This document shows positions 11,070 to 21,109 of a DNA stretch of 64,000 nt, piece after piece (positions within the stretch are counted from its first letter, which is position 1; every line of letters begins with the position of its first letter). Under the pieces are notes generated by a model. It saw nothing but the letters and a program-made list of their open reading frames with translations. It made no database searches and was not told the origin of the DNA. The position numbers were made by a program, and so were the translations under genes. The DNA comes from Diplocarpon mali (Eukaryota; Ascomycota; Leotiomycetes; Helotiales; Drepanopezizaceae), in NCBI GenBank assembly GCA_024741835.1, contig JAENRP010000051.1, positions 124,001 to 188,000 on the forward strand. The letters are read 5' to 3'.

Positions 11070-12987
11070 ATGCTATTGTCACTTCCGGCAGTCTCTCCAT
11101 TCCTGGAGCTGATACAACTAGAGAAGCGAAACCCGCGGAAAGTTGTACTGCGAGATCATTCCTTGGGCGTCACGGCCACAGCCGGGCAATTACTGCATAG
11201 CGTTCTACTGCTCCGTCAGGAATTACACGCAGCAATACTGAATAATGGCATGTACGAGGGCAGGAAGGTGGGAGAAGATCGGTTTATCTTCTTGATTGCA
11301 ACTCCTGGTTGGGAATACGTGGTGTCGATGCTCACGATATTCTCCCTTGGGGCAGGGATATCAGCTCAGTGTAAGGAGTTGCGCTCGTGTGCGAGGGGAT
11401 GTGATGCTAATTCGTAACTCAGCGGTGGTGATCAGACCAGAAGATATGATACGCTTGTTCAAGCTTGCTAATCCCCTGGCCCTACTCTATGCCCCGGCTC
11501 TTATCAAGAGAGTCGAGGCCATCAAAGAATTGTATGCCCAAGACGCCATCGGAATTCAAACGAAGCTTCCATTTGTAGAGATACGAACGGATTATCCAAA
11601 TGGTTTGGGAGCAGACACTTTCAACCCGAATTCGCTCACCTGGTCTAGCGCGTCTCAAACAGGCTCCCTTTTCTTCACCTCGGGCACATCAGGGAAGCAG
11701 AAAGGAGTTGTTCATTCTTACAAGGCTCTTCTTGCTTCCGCACGTGAGCGGATACAAACGTGGAGCATGACAGAAAGTGACGTGATTCTTATCACAAAGC
11801 CTGGCAACTGGATGGGAGGCATATTTGGCATACTGCCGAGTCTGATATCCGGGGCCTGCCTGTGAGTTTGCGCCAGCTTTATTGATTTTCGGCAGTTCAC
11901 ATGGTTTGGAAACTAAATCTTTTTGATTAGCGAGACCTGCGCTGGCGGCTTCAATCATGAGTGGTTCTGGGAGCGTATCAGTCAAGGTGGCGTCAGTATC
12001 TTTGATATCGCACCTACTGGGTATGACAGGCTCGCGCAATACTTTGAAGAGCATATTTCTATTCTTCCTCCGGCTCAGAAACAACCATACATACAGGGAA
12101 TGGTGGAGGCGAGAGTGGCGGGTGTCACCGGTTCTTTGTTGACGAAGAATACGCAGAAAATATGGACCGAGTTTCGCAAAGGGAAGCCACTCTTGAATCT
12201 TTACGGATCAACGGAAGTAACTTTAATATGTAATATGAAATGGGATCAAGCGGAGTACTCTGATATGTGCTCGGTTGGGCCATCGGTGCCTGGTGTTCAG
12301 GTTAAGGTTGTGGATGGCGAGATGAGAATCAAAGCTCCAACGATGTTTTCGCGGTAGGGTTCACATGCCAAATCATCATGGATCTAGTGGCTGACAGCAA
12401 GATCCAAAGATACATCTCTGATGACCCTGCTCACAATAAGAATGCTTTCGACTCCGAAGGCTTTTTCAAGACTGGCGATAGTGTTGAATACCTCGGTGAC
12501 TGCTACAGGCTCCACGGTCGAACGAACATTGATGGTATCGTTGCCCCTTGCCTCGAATATGAGATGCATGCTAATACTGTAACCAGTGTTACACTTCTGG
12601 GGATTTACTCTGCATACAGCCGAAATCGAAAATGCCCTGCTATCTTTGCCTTACATTTCAAACGCGATAGTCTTCCCGCTAGATGATCCGGAATACCAAG
12701 AGCGGGCGGCAGCTGTTGTGCAAATCAAGCCATCGTCGCTGTCAAAGCCGAGCCTGAAGTCACTTCGCCAAGATTTGGCAAAGGAGACAGGTTTGTTCGA
12801 GTTCAAACAGCCGACAGTCATCTACTGGCTTCAAGATGGGGAAACGATTCCGGAGACAGAAAATGGGAAGATCTCAAAGAGGGAGGCGCGCAAGAAGTTT
12901 TTCGGCGAGGGGTGGCGAGGTAGCGAGGCAGTAGAGGTTCTGGATTTGAAGGGAATAGAGTATTGGCGTATGGGAGGTGAGTGCTAG
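11070..12987 (+). CDS. Stand-alone AMP-forming acyl/aryl ligase
   Basis: Five exons, 11070-11370, 11423-11861, 11931-12353, 12410-12534 and 12587-12987, give about 562 residues. All junctions keep frame and restore family motifs across the introns. The ANL superfamily signatures are complete. The phosphate loop FFTSGTSGKQKGVVHS lies at about residues 183-198. NLYGSTEVTLICNMKW corresponds to motif A5. GFFKTGDSVEYLGDCYRLHGRTNID carries the adenylate-binding Asp and hinge, and ENGKISKREARKKFF holds the catalytic Lys. There is no carrier, condensation or reductase domain, so it resembles acyl-CoA synthetases (ACSF3-like) more than an NRPS fragment. It should activate a carboxylic acid as AMP ester and probably as CoA thioester. 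No clear PTS1 is seen (the C-terminus is GGEC). The neighbours suggest that it primes the substrate for the two oxygenases. The start is chosen because LPAVSPFLELIQLEKRNP matches family N-termini. Confidence 0.85.
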
Positions 12988-14337
12988 GCGAGGCTGGAGA
13001 GACTATAAAATCTTTGGAAGAGGATTTAATCGTTACGATATTATGAAACTCTTGCACTACCGTTAGTTAAGATGATTGTACTCGCTTCGACAAACGAGTC
13101 TCCACATCTATAGCTCTTTTCTAACATGTTTCACGAACGTTCAACTTGACTTTCCTGGCCGGAGCTTACTCATGTAAAAAAAACATTGAATTACGGCGAG
13201 GTTATAGCTATATTTTCTTGCATTTTTAACTCATATTGGGCTCGCAGAAGTATTACAAGAATCACTGTCTTTGAAACTTCTTGAATCCATTGAAGTCTCT
13301 ATTAGCAAAAATCATGAGCTGTATTGCCGTCCCTGATACAGTTATCCGCTTGGCAGATTCAGCAAGCAAGTACTGCTTACCTTATGGAGTTCAGAAGAAC
13401 ACGCACAAATTTGATGCCCAAGAGCGAGAAATCATGGCTGGGTCTTGATTGGCTCTACGACCCTCTCAATTTTTATATTATCCATCATAATCTTCCAGTG
13501 GATTTATCCCCGGCTGTTCCGCGACTACAATTACCCCTCCAGCAGGCGCAAGCCTCAGCATAACATCCCCGCATTTACTTTCTAGTGTAGCAGAACTCCC
13601 CAATGAAAGGCGGAGTAGTCGATAGGATCTTATCTCAAGTTCTCGTGGGCTCTGGTGACACGGCAGATAATGAGGGCAGCGGGACGGTTTTCGAGTCTTC
13701 GCATGGATGCACAACGTCGCAAGCGAGACGGAATGACTACGGATAACTATTGTAGTCATGGGATAAAGCGTCTGTGTTGACTCGTGAAAGTATCACTGTT
13801 TCGGAAGCTGATATGGAGCACGTATCTAAACTCCAATTTTCAAGTCCATTCGAAGATAGGTAATAACTTGAATAGCTATACATTACGAATATGAAGAAAG
13901 TTCATTTATTAGATCTTTGGAATCTCAAATTCGAGAGAGGCAGAGTAGGTTTTGTAATTTTTAATCGGCCAAGTATTTCGTTCTGCTGGAATCGTCAAGT
14001 TTGGGACCCCGCTATAGCGATATCGTCGTACCAGAGGGAAATCTCTCGGGGACCATGAGAAGGGTCTTTTAGAAGGCTGATAACTTCAAACCCCGAATGC
14101 CACACCTCAAGCCCTGTGTCACGGCTGAACAGGAATAATTACGCCACATGGTAGGAGCCTAATAATTCAATTAGATAAGCAAGACTTTGAGGTCCTACTA
14201 TAAGGCAGCTAAGCACGCCTTACTCCAGGTTTTACTACGTATTCGTCGCCTTCTCGTGCAGTTCGAGACTGCTATAACCAGTCAGTCAATCTTCTTGAGA
14301 CTAACATTCAGACTTCTAATCTCGAGCCCTACTCAAA
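12988..14337. other. Intergenic region
   Basis: About 1.35 kb, AT-rich, with no supported coding sequence. Short frames on both strands (13324-13563, 13478-13759) are antisense to each other and have no recognisable content. Confidence 0.45.
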
Positions 14338-14863
14338 ATGACCCTCAGACCAAGCCTTCCAGCTGAAGAGCCGACATATGATGCAAGGTGATGCCTTGCC
14401 TCTCTCCGCACTCACTTACTCTGACAGTCTATATAGCCGACCCTTCCCAAGTCTTCTCCCGCTATACAACTATCCGATACCCAATATTCCCGGCAAGAGC
14501 GTCGTCGTAGTCCAAGTCACTTTCCCACCAAACGGATCCACGCCGCCGCATACCCATCCTGGCGCCTTCGTTGTCGGATATGTAGTTTCCGGCTATGTAT
14601 TCAATGCGAGGAACAAGGACCCTATGGAAATTAAAGGGCCGGGAGAGAACTTCACAGAGCACCCGGGATGTAGGCATAGGATTAGCAACAACGCTAGTGA
14701 CAAGGCGCCTGCTGTTTTGATTGCAACTTTCGTTGTAGATACCGAAATTGCTGAGGCTGGCATGGATGCATTGGTGGTTATCGATGAGGAGTATAGGGAA
14801 TTGGTCAGAGAGGCTCAGGAGAAGACTGGTGCTGATAGAGGAAGAAGTAATCGAGATATCTGA
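14338..14863 (+). CDS. Small cupin-fold protein
   Basis: The preferred model is 14338-14387 joined to 14428-14863, about 161 residues, with GTGATG and GACAG splice ends. An unspliced reading from 14378 gives the same length with a different N-terminus. The core is a single cupin domain. GSTPPHTHPGAFVVGYVVSGY provides the metal-binding HxH of motif 1, and GPGENFTEHPGCRHRISNN provides Glu and His of motif 2. There is no signal peptide. Single-domain cupins of this kind occur as small dioxygenases, isomerases or binding proteins in fungal pathways. It follows the ligase in the same direction and may be the last cluster gene, although the 1.35 kb gap leaves that open. Confidence 0.75.
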
Positions 14864-15666
14864 GAGAGATTATGACAGCGCTTGTGGATCGGTAATGGTA
14901 TTTGGTGGTTTGTCTTAGCTTTCTTCTGATTGATACTTTAGAAATTTCGAATCTATTCTATGCCTACTTTTGTAGTGATTTCATTTGATAAATTACTATA
15001 CATAGTACTCTTGATTTGATACATTGACAATTTTATACTAGACAATTAATTGTCATTACTAGTTATATTTGACTGCACAATAATATAACTATGATTCATT
15101 GCAGGAATCCCAATCTCGCATGTTCCGACATCTTTCCACCAGCGCTATCATGGTCTATTCATTCTGAGCTTTTTACCTGCTAGTCATCTAAAGCTCATAA
15201 TTTGATGTTTTTCATCTCGCTTGTGGGAAATGTTCAAGTTTGGTTGACACTAATCAGTTATTGGGCTGCATTACAGAAATAAGCGAGATCACGAATAGGG
15301 GCTAAAATGTCAACAGACCCAGATTCGCAACTGAAATAGGCGTTTACCTATTACGTTATAAGCGTTTAAGATTATTATGAAAAATTTTCATTAATTTCTG
15401 GGATTTCCCTATTGATCAAAGAAAAAATGGCAGTCTTGATTCTGCACATTTCTAGAATATCCGTGTCATTGCCTCAGAGTCAGAGAAAAATATTCTGACT
15501 TTATTGGTGTAACCCACAAGTTCGAAAGGCTTCTTTATCAGATATTGATATTTCAACATAGCATTTACTCCATATGTTATATATTGCGGAAAGCTAAATA
15601 GAAACTAGATGGGTAAACCCAATAATTGCAAGTCTGTATCCCACTCCGCCTCTCATTTTCACTCGC
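14864..15666. other. Intergenic region, AT-rich
   Basis: About 800 bp of strongly AT-rich DNA without open frames of note. It marks the likely right border of the cluster. Confidence 0.5.
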
Positions 15667-16161
15667 TTGTCGGGCAGGATGTCAAATACAAATCCCCCCA
15701 TTATCTCCAGGTCTTCGTCGAAGGAGTCAGAGATAGCAGCAGAATCCAGAGATCTCGATCGGACCCCACTCGCCACCGCTCTCACCCTGACCACCGCAAA
15801 GCTCGAATACTTCAAGCTCAAAAGCGCCCAACGACTCAAGTATCTCGAGCAACGCGACTCAGACAGACTATACCACGCGAGCACCAAGGGCGAGGCTGAG
15901 ATAGAGGCGGCGGAACAGATGGCTCTGCTTGAAGTAGCGGAGCGGGAGAGGAATGGAGTTGTGGAGAGAAGGTGCAAGGAGGAGAGGGCAAGAATGGAGC
16001 GTTATTTAATGAAGAAGGAATCAGAGGCAGAGACATCGAACACGAGCGGTACGAAGAAATTGATATTGGAGTTAATGGCGGAGACTTATAGGATTAAACG
16101 GGATGACGCCCGGGAGAAGTTGAAGAAGGACGAGGCAGGAGAGGGAGCGGGACAAGAGTAG
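15667..16161 (+). CDS. Hypothetical coiled-coil protein
   Basis: An open frame of 164 residues that may start at 15679 instead. I do not recognise it. The composition is strongly charged (Glu, Lys, Arg) from residue 45 onward, with alternating hydrophobic residues (KLEYFKLKSAQRLKYLEQRD, EAAEQMALLEVAERER) that predict a long helix or coiled coil. The N-terminus is Ser-rich and disordered. Such composition can arise by chance in purine-rich DNA, and there is no neighbour context, so it is only a possible gene. Confidence 0.35.
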   Translation: MSGRMSNTNPPIISRSSSKESEIAAESRDLDRTPLATALTLTTAKLEYFKLKSAQRLKYLEQRDSDRLYHASTKGEAEIEAAEQMALLEVAERERNGVVERRCKEERARMERYLMKKESEAETSNTSGTKKLILELMAETYRIKRDDAREKLKKDEAGEGAGQE

Positions 16162-16852
16162 CCCGAAGGGAATTAAGAAGGAGGTTGATATCCGGAAGGC
16201 CTTTGGTAGATTACAACTCCTGCGTTGCTGGCTATGGATCTCATTCACGGACACGAGGAACGCTGCATCATGGGCTCGATCTCTCGAGAAAATATGTCGA
16301 AATTCTTAAAACGAAGAAATTGTGGTAGGCAGCGGGAAGAACCCGGCTACTGTAGAGTTGGCTACTTAAAATGCTTTCGTATTGGGTCTGAACAACTTTA
16401 GTTTACGATACCACGGTATGAATAAAGTTGTAAACCATCGTCTTTAGCTAACAGTTTGGCCTAATGATGCGACTTTAGAAGATTAAAGATTACCAGATTC
16501 AATGGCGGTCTTCCTTACACTGCCCCTCAGAACAACACCATATGATACTCGTACAGCCGATTGTGTGTCGTTTGTCTTTGTTTATCTCCGATCTGCCGAA
16601 GCGAGCTGGATGTTTCTTCTCGAGTCACTCGCCGTGACTTCTCAAGAGAGTCTATCGAAAGCTAGTATAAGAAAGAAGTTGATAGCAAGGAACCAGTCTC
16701 TTTCGCTGGGAAATGCAGCCCATTTTGCAGGAACTTCCAGTTAGCAATCACCGAGTTGTCTACAGTGCTCATTAGGCAGTGCTCACACTCACACCACGCC
16801 GTCTGCATCCCCTGACGAGCCCGCGCATCCAGACTCGCTTAAGAAATTAACG
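16162..16852. other. Intergenic region
   Basis: Nothing supportable is seen. A frame at 16502-16744 has no family resemblance. Confidence 0.4.
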
Positions 16853-17419
16853 TTGGATTTATCTGGTACCAATCCACCCATTAAGGCCTCAATCACCCCT
16901 CGTTCGAATTCCAAGATCACAACCACAAGCATCTCATCTTGGAAAGGGATCTCAAAAACACAGACACAACCAAGAACCCTTCGCCCAAGCCCCAAATTAG
17001 AAAGAACAGACATCCAACCTGGAAGCATCGTGACCGGCTCGCCTCACTCGCTCCCTGAAGATCAAGACCTAGCTCCAGCTCCAGCTCTGGCTTCGACTCC
17101 CATTATCGCCATCTCTATCACGGTGCCCTCCACAAAGCCAATCAGCCCCACACACAGCTCTCTTATAATCCCTTTCACAGCCTCTCAAAACACTGCTCTT
17201 TGCACCTTCATCCTCACTGTTCTTCCAACGCAACCCGCTAGTCCCAAGCTGGGGGCCGAGCGCCTAGATAACAAGTGTGAGATCCGCATAAAGCAACTAA
17301 AAGAGGAAAGCAGGCAGAAAATTCCGAGGGCAAAGAAAAAGGAGCCCGCTAGGACACAGAGAGCGATATTCTCAGGAACCCGGACACAGTGGAGTCGGGC
17401 AACGTTCAAGCTGAAATAA
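16853..17419 (+). CDS. Hypothetical Ser/Thr/Pro-rich ORF
   Basis: A frame of 188 residues, rich in Ser, Thr and Pro, with a Lys/Arg-rich tail (RQKIPRAKKKEPARTQR). Its opening (SGTNPPIKASITPRSNSK) is vaguely like that of the ORF at 15667 (SNTNPPIISRSSSK), so the two could be relics of one locus. No domain is recognised. Low confidence as a real gene. Confidence 0.22.
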   Translation: MDLSGTNPPIKASITPRSNSKITTTSISSWKGISKTQTQPRTLRPSPKLERTDIQPGSIVTGSPHSLPEDQDLAPAPALASTPIIAISITVPSTKPISPTHSSLIIPFTASQNTALCTFILTVLPTQPASPKLGAERLDNKCEIRIKQLKEESRQKIPRAKKKEPARTQRAIFSGTRTQWSRATFKLK

Positions 17420-17961
17420 CACAAGCAGATAGTAACACAAAGGAATAGTGCTGCAAGATAGAGAGCGAGGCAAAGATATCGAGTATAAGCCTATGGTGAG
17501 AACGGATATGTTTTAACTTGGACTGAACAGTTTTGGGCTGTTGGAGGAAGGAGAGCCGGATGAAGAGGGTATGCGGCTAGTTGCGGGACTTGAGAGTTAT
17601 AATAGGACAAGGAAAAGAAACGAGTAAGCCAGGGCGGACTGACAGTGCTTCAAGTATTGAAGACCCCCAGCTTGAACGTCCGATGAGGAGTAGTAGTAGG
17701 CTCGTGCTGTTGGCGGCAGTATTAAAATAAACATGGATGCACAGAAAACAAAGATTGCAGCAAAATAAAAGGTGTTGCATCGCAAGCATATAGATTTTAT
17801 TGCGCCGTGAAAAGCACTGACTGGCGGCCTGTAGAGTTCCACACTCGACGCCTCTTCCAGCTGAACTCCACGCAGATGAATGACAAATTCCTGACTCCAA
17901 CTTCCATGCATGCTAGGTATATATCGTAAACGTCGTTCCCCATATCTCCCTCCGAGGCATC
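17420..17961. other. Intergenic / 3' region of UBC1
   Basis: About 540 bp that probably includes the 3' untranslated region of UBC1, read on the minus strand. The minus-strand frames at 17577-17965 run into UBC1 but have no family resemblance. Confidence 0.4.
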
Positions 17962-18802
17962 TCAAGGTTCACCCAAAAGTCGTGCGGTGATGTCTCCCAT
18001 GTACGCTTCCTCGAGCTCATAATCTTCCCCATTGTTTGTATCAATATTAACGAAATTGAACGCATCTACAACTCTGTCAAGCTCGAATCCCATAGCCACG
18101 AAGCGATCGATTAGGTCTCTGTTGTAGCCTTGGTATCTACGCAATGTCAGCTAAATACCAGAAAGCTGTGCAGCAGAATATACCGGAGAGCCATCAGCCT
18201 CGCTTCCTCTTCCTGAGATAAATTTTGCTGGGACTTCGTATTGGATGACGACGGCTGTGATGCAGTTGTGACTTCCCAATTCGTTGACTTGGGCGCAGCT
18301 GCATACTTGATAGCCCAGTCCCTGGCAATCTTCTGGAATTGTTCGGGGTTCTTGATGAGCATGCTTGCTACTTCTGCATCTTGTGGGTCTTTGGGTTCGG
18401 GTGTGCTGAGCAGTGATTGGAGGGAGAGGAGGGCAGATTTGATTGTAAGCACTGGGGACCAAGCTGTTCCCAGAGTGTCGAGACAAATGGCACCCTGGAA
18501 TCGATCAGCATATTTGTTCCCCCATGCTTCTCAAGGTCCCGCACCGTTTGACTGCTGACATTTGGGTGCCACAGCCGGGTCACAAACTTCATGATCGGGG
18601 GCTTGAACGGGTATTCGTTAGGAATGTTGATATTGACCACATATGTTCCTCCCTCGTACGGTGTATCTGGCGGCCCAGGGAAGGCTGCACGCAAGTGTGT
18701 AAGATCAGAGCCGTCTGCCGATTCACATGATATCTTGGACGTTGTATCATTCTGAATGTCTGCCAACTCCTTGGCTACTCTCCGGAGCCTGTTGGATGCC
18801 AT
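17962..18802 (-). CDS. UBC1: Ubiquitin-conjugating enzyme E2 with UBA domain
   Basis: Three exons on the minus strand, 18802-18545, 18494-18184 and 18136-17962, give 247 residues. The UBC fold occupies about residues 1-150. The HPNVSSQT / GAICLD junction is restored by removing the 50 bp intron and supplies the active-site Cys90. [18 protein letters not shown] and [12 protein letters not shown] follow as in Ubc1/E2-25K. A linker leads to a C-terminal UBA domain ([19 protein letters not shown], about 190-247), the hallmark that separates UBC1 from other E2s. The enzyme accepts ubiquitin from E1 and builds chains, mainly K48-linked, for proteasomal degradation and ERAD. It is divergent from the proteasome ATPase gene RPT2 at 19562, sharing a 760 bp intergenic region. 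Confidence 0.95.
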
Positions 18803-19561
18803 GGCGAGCGATCTTGGATTTGTGGGACCAGATTCAGGTGATTAATGAGGCTGGAAGCAGTTGGGCGAGCTGCGCTGGGGCAAGTCTTATGACGTGCACT
18901 TAATTCATAGGTAACAGTCAAGACGCCGTTGAGGGGAATGACGGTGATTTCCGACAGGAAAACGTTTCCTATGAGTCGTTAAAAGGTGCAATTGCCATGT
19001 AACATAGTCACTGAATGTAGTCATAATCTCAAAGAGAGTAGGAGAAGTGCTGGTAGGGCAGTTAAATCATAGGGGGGAAGTCTTACCTATCGATGGTTGT
19101 TGGCGGGGTAGAGACTCGGCCTGACGATGGCTTTCTTATACAAGGTAGACTCACAAAAGGATTCGGAGGAGTTGGTAGAACCTTTGAGACTATACGAGAG
19201 CACGGTTCGAAGACAGGCACACTGCGTCTTTGAGGGATTCCTGAACAGGCCTTGGTCCGTACGTGGTTCTAGTGATATGATACGTCAGTCAAGGCTGCGC
19301 TCGATCGCTCACGCCTTGACCCCCCAGAGCTCCGACCACCATATACATTGCAGCCTGATATATTGAGTACCAATTTGAGGCAACAACTGCGCTAGTTGCT
19401 GCATTCGCGTCGGCTGTCGCCTTACTGAGCCTCAAGTTGGTTTACTACAACCACGCTCCATCATTTCAATCTACCATCGACCACCGAGAACTACACTCGT
19501 CTTTTGATCGTCGATCTTACACGGTTCTTGACCGCAGCGTTCTGCGAACGCTACAGGCACG
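18803..19561. promoter_or_regulatory. Divergent promoter region UBC1 / RPT2
   Basis: This 760 bp stretch between two divergent ubiquitin-proteasome genes must hold both promoters. I looked for the yeast Rpn4 site (GGTGGCAAA) and did not see it. A frame at 19127-19366 has no family resemblance. Confidence 0.45.
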
Positions 19562-21109
19562 ATGGTAAGCTGTTGTTGATGCCAGATTGTGAGGTGGTGT
19601 TGATAGCTTCACAGGGAAATCAACAGTCCGGGCTTGGAGGAACTGGCGGGCAAGGAGGAGACAACAAAGATGAGAAGGACAAGAAGGTACATTATTGCAA
19701 TTCTACGATTTCGACGATGCATACGCTAATCCTCTATTAGAAGGAGAAACCCAAGTACGAGCCGCCTCCACGACCGACAACTAGAATTGGCCGCAAAAAG
19801 CGTAAGGCTGCTGGCCCAAATGCATCTGCTAAACTCCCCGCTATCTATCCTACCTCGCGATGTAAGCTGAGATACCTCCGAATGCAACGTATACATGATC
19901 ATCTGCTGCTGGAAGAGGAATACGTCGAGAATCAGGAACGGTTACGAAAGGCGAAGGCTGTGAAAGAAGGAGGCGCCCCGGTTGCCATCGGTGATCCCGA
20001 TGCTCTCGACAGGAATGCCGACGAGCGAGACAAGGTTGACGACATGAGAGGCAGCCCGATGGGCGTGGGGACTTTGGAGGAAATGATCGATGATGATCAT
20101 GCTATCGTCTCCAGCACTACTGGCCCCGAATACTATGTCTCCATCATGTCGTTCGTGGACAAGGATCTCTTGGAGCCCGGCGCAAGCGTTCTCCTGCACC
20201 ACAAATCCGTCGCTATCGTTGGTGTTCTTACCGATGATGCCGATCCACTGGTCACGGTCATGAAGCTCGATAAGGCGCCTACAGAGTCTTATGCGGACAT
20301 TGGTGGTTTAGAGTCTCAGATACAGGAGGTCAGAGAGTCGGTCGAGCTACCTCTTCTTCATCCTGAGCTGTATGAGGAGATGGGTATTAAGCCTCCGAAG
20401 GGTGTTATTCTTTACGGTGCACCTGGAACGGGCAAGACTCTGCTAGCGAAGGCCGTTGCGAACCAGACGAGCGCGACTTTTCTACGCATTGTGGGCAGCG
20501 AGTTGATTCAGAAGTATTTGGGTGACGGGCCTCGGCTTGTCAGACAACTCTTCCAGGTATGCGCCGCTGAAAGTAATGGAATCCTATGCTAATCAGCCCC
20601 AGGTTGCTGCAGAGAACGCCCCCTCCATCGTCTTCATCGATGAAATCGACGCTATCGGTACCAAGCGATACGAGTCAACATCCGGAGGGGAGAAGGAGAT
20701 TCAAAGAACTATGTTGGAGCTTCTTAACCAATTGGACGGGTTCGACGATCGAGGAGATGTGAAAGTCATCATGGCTACGAACAAGATCGACACTCTCGAC
20801 CCTGCTCTTATCCGTCCCGGCCGTATCGATCGCAAGATTCTCTTCGAGAATCCCGACCAAGTCACTAAGCGCAAGATCTTCACCCTGCATACATCCAAGA
20901 TGTCTCTGAACGAGGACGTCGACTTGGATGAGTTCATCAACCAAAAAGACGATTTATCCGGTGCGGATATTAAGGCGATTTGCTCCGAGGCGGGTCTGCT
21001 TGCACTTAGAGAGCGCCGTATGCGCGTTCAGATGGCAGACTTCAGAGCAGCAAGAGAGCGTGTTTTGAAGACTAAAGGCGAAGGAGAGCCAGAAGGATTG
21101 TACTTGTAA
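19562..21109 (+). CDS. RPT2: 26S proteasome regulatory ATPase subunit 4 (Rpt2)
   Basis: Four exons, 19562-19564, 19615-19686, 19741-20556 and 20603-21109, give 465 residues. The first coding exon is just the ATG; splicing puts it before GGA, so the protein starts [10 protein letters not shown]. That is a good N-myristoylation signal, as in yeast Rpt2. A basic [10 protein letters not shown] segment and an N-terminal coiled coil precede the OB fold and the AAA+ domain. Walker A GAPGTGKT is at about 251-258 and Walker B IVFIDEID at about 304-312, followed by the arginine-finger region RPGRIDRKI. The C-terminus EGLYL is an HbYX-type tail that docks in the 20S alpha ring and helps open the gate. 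Length and motifs match the family throughout and nothing is broken. Confidence 0.97.
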
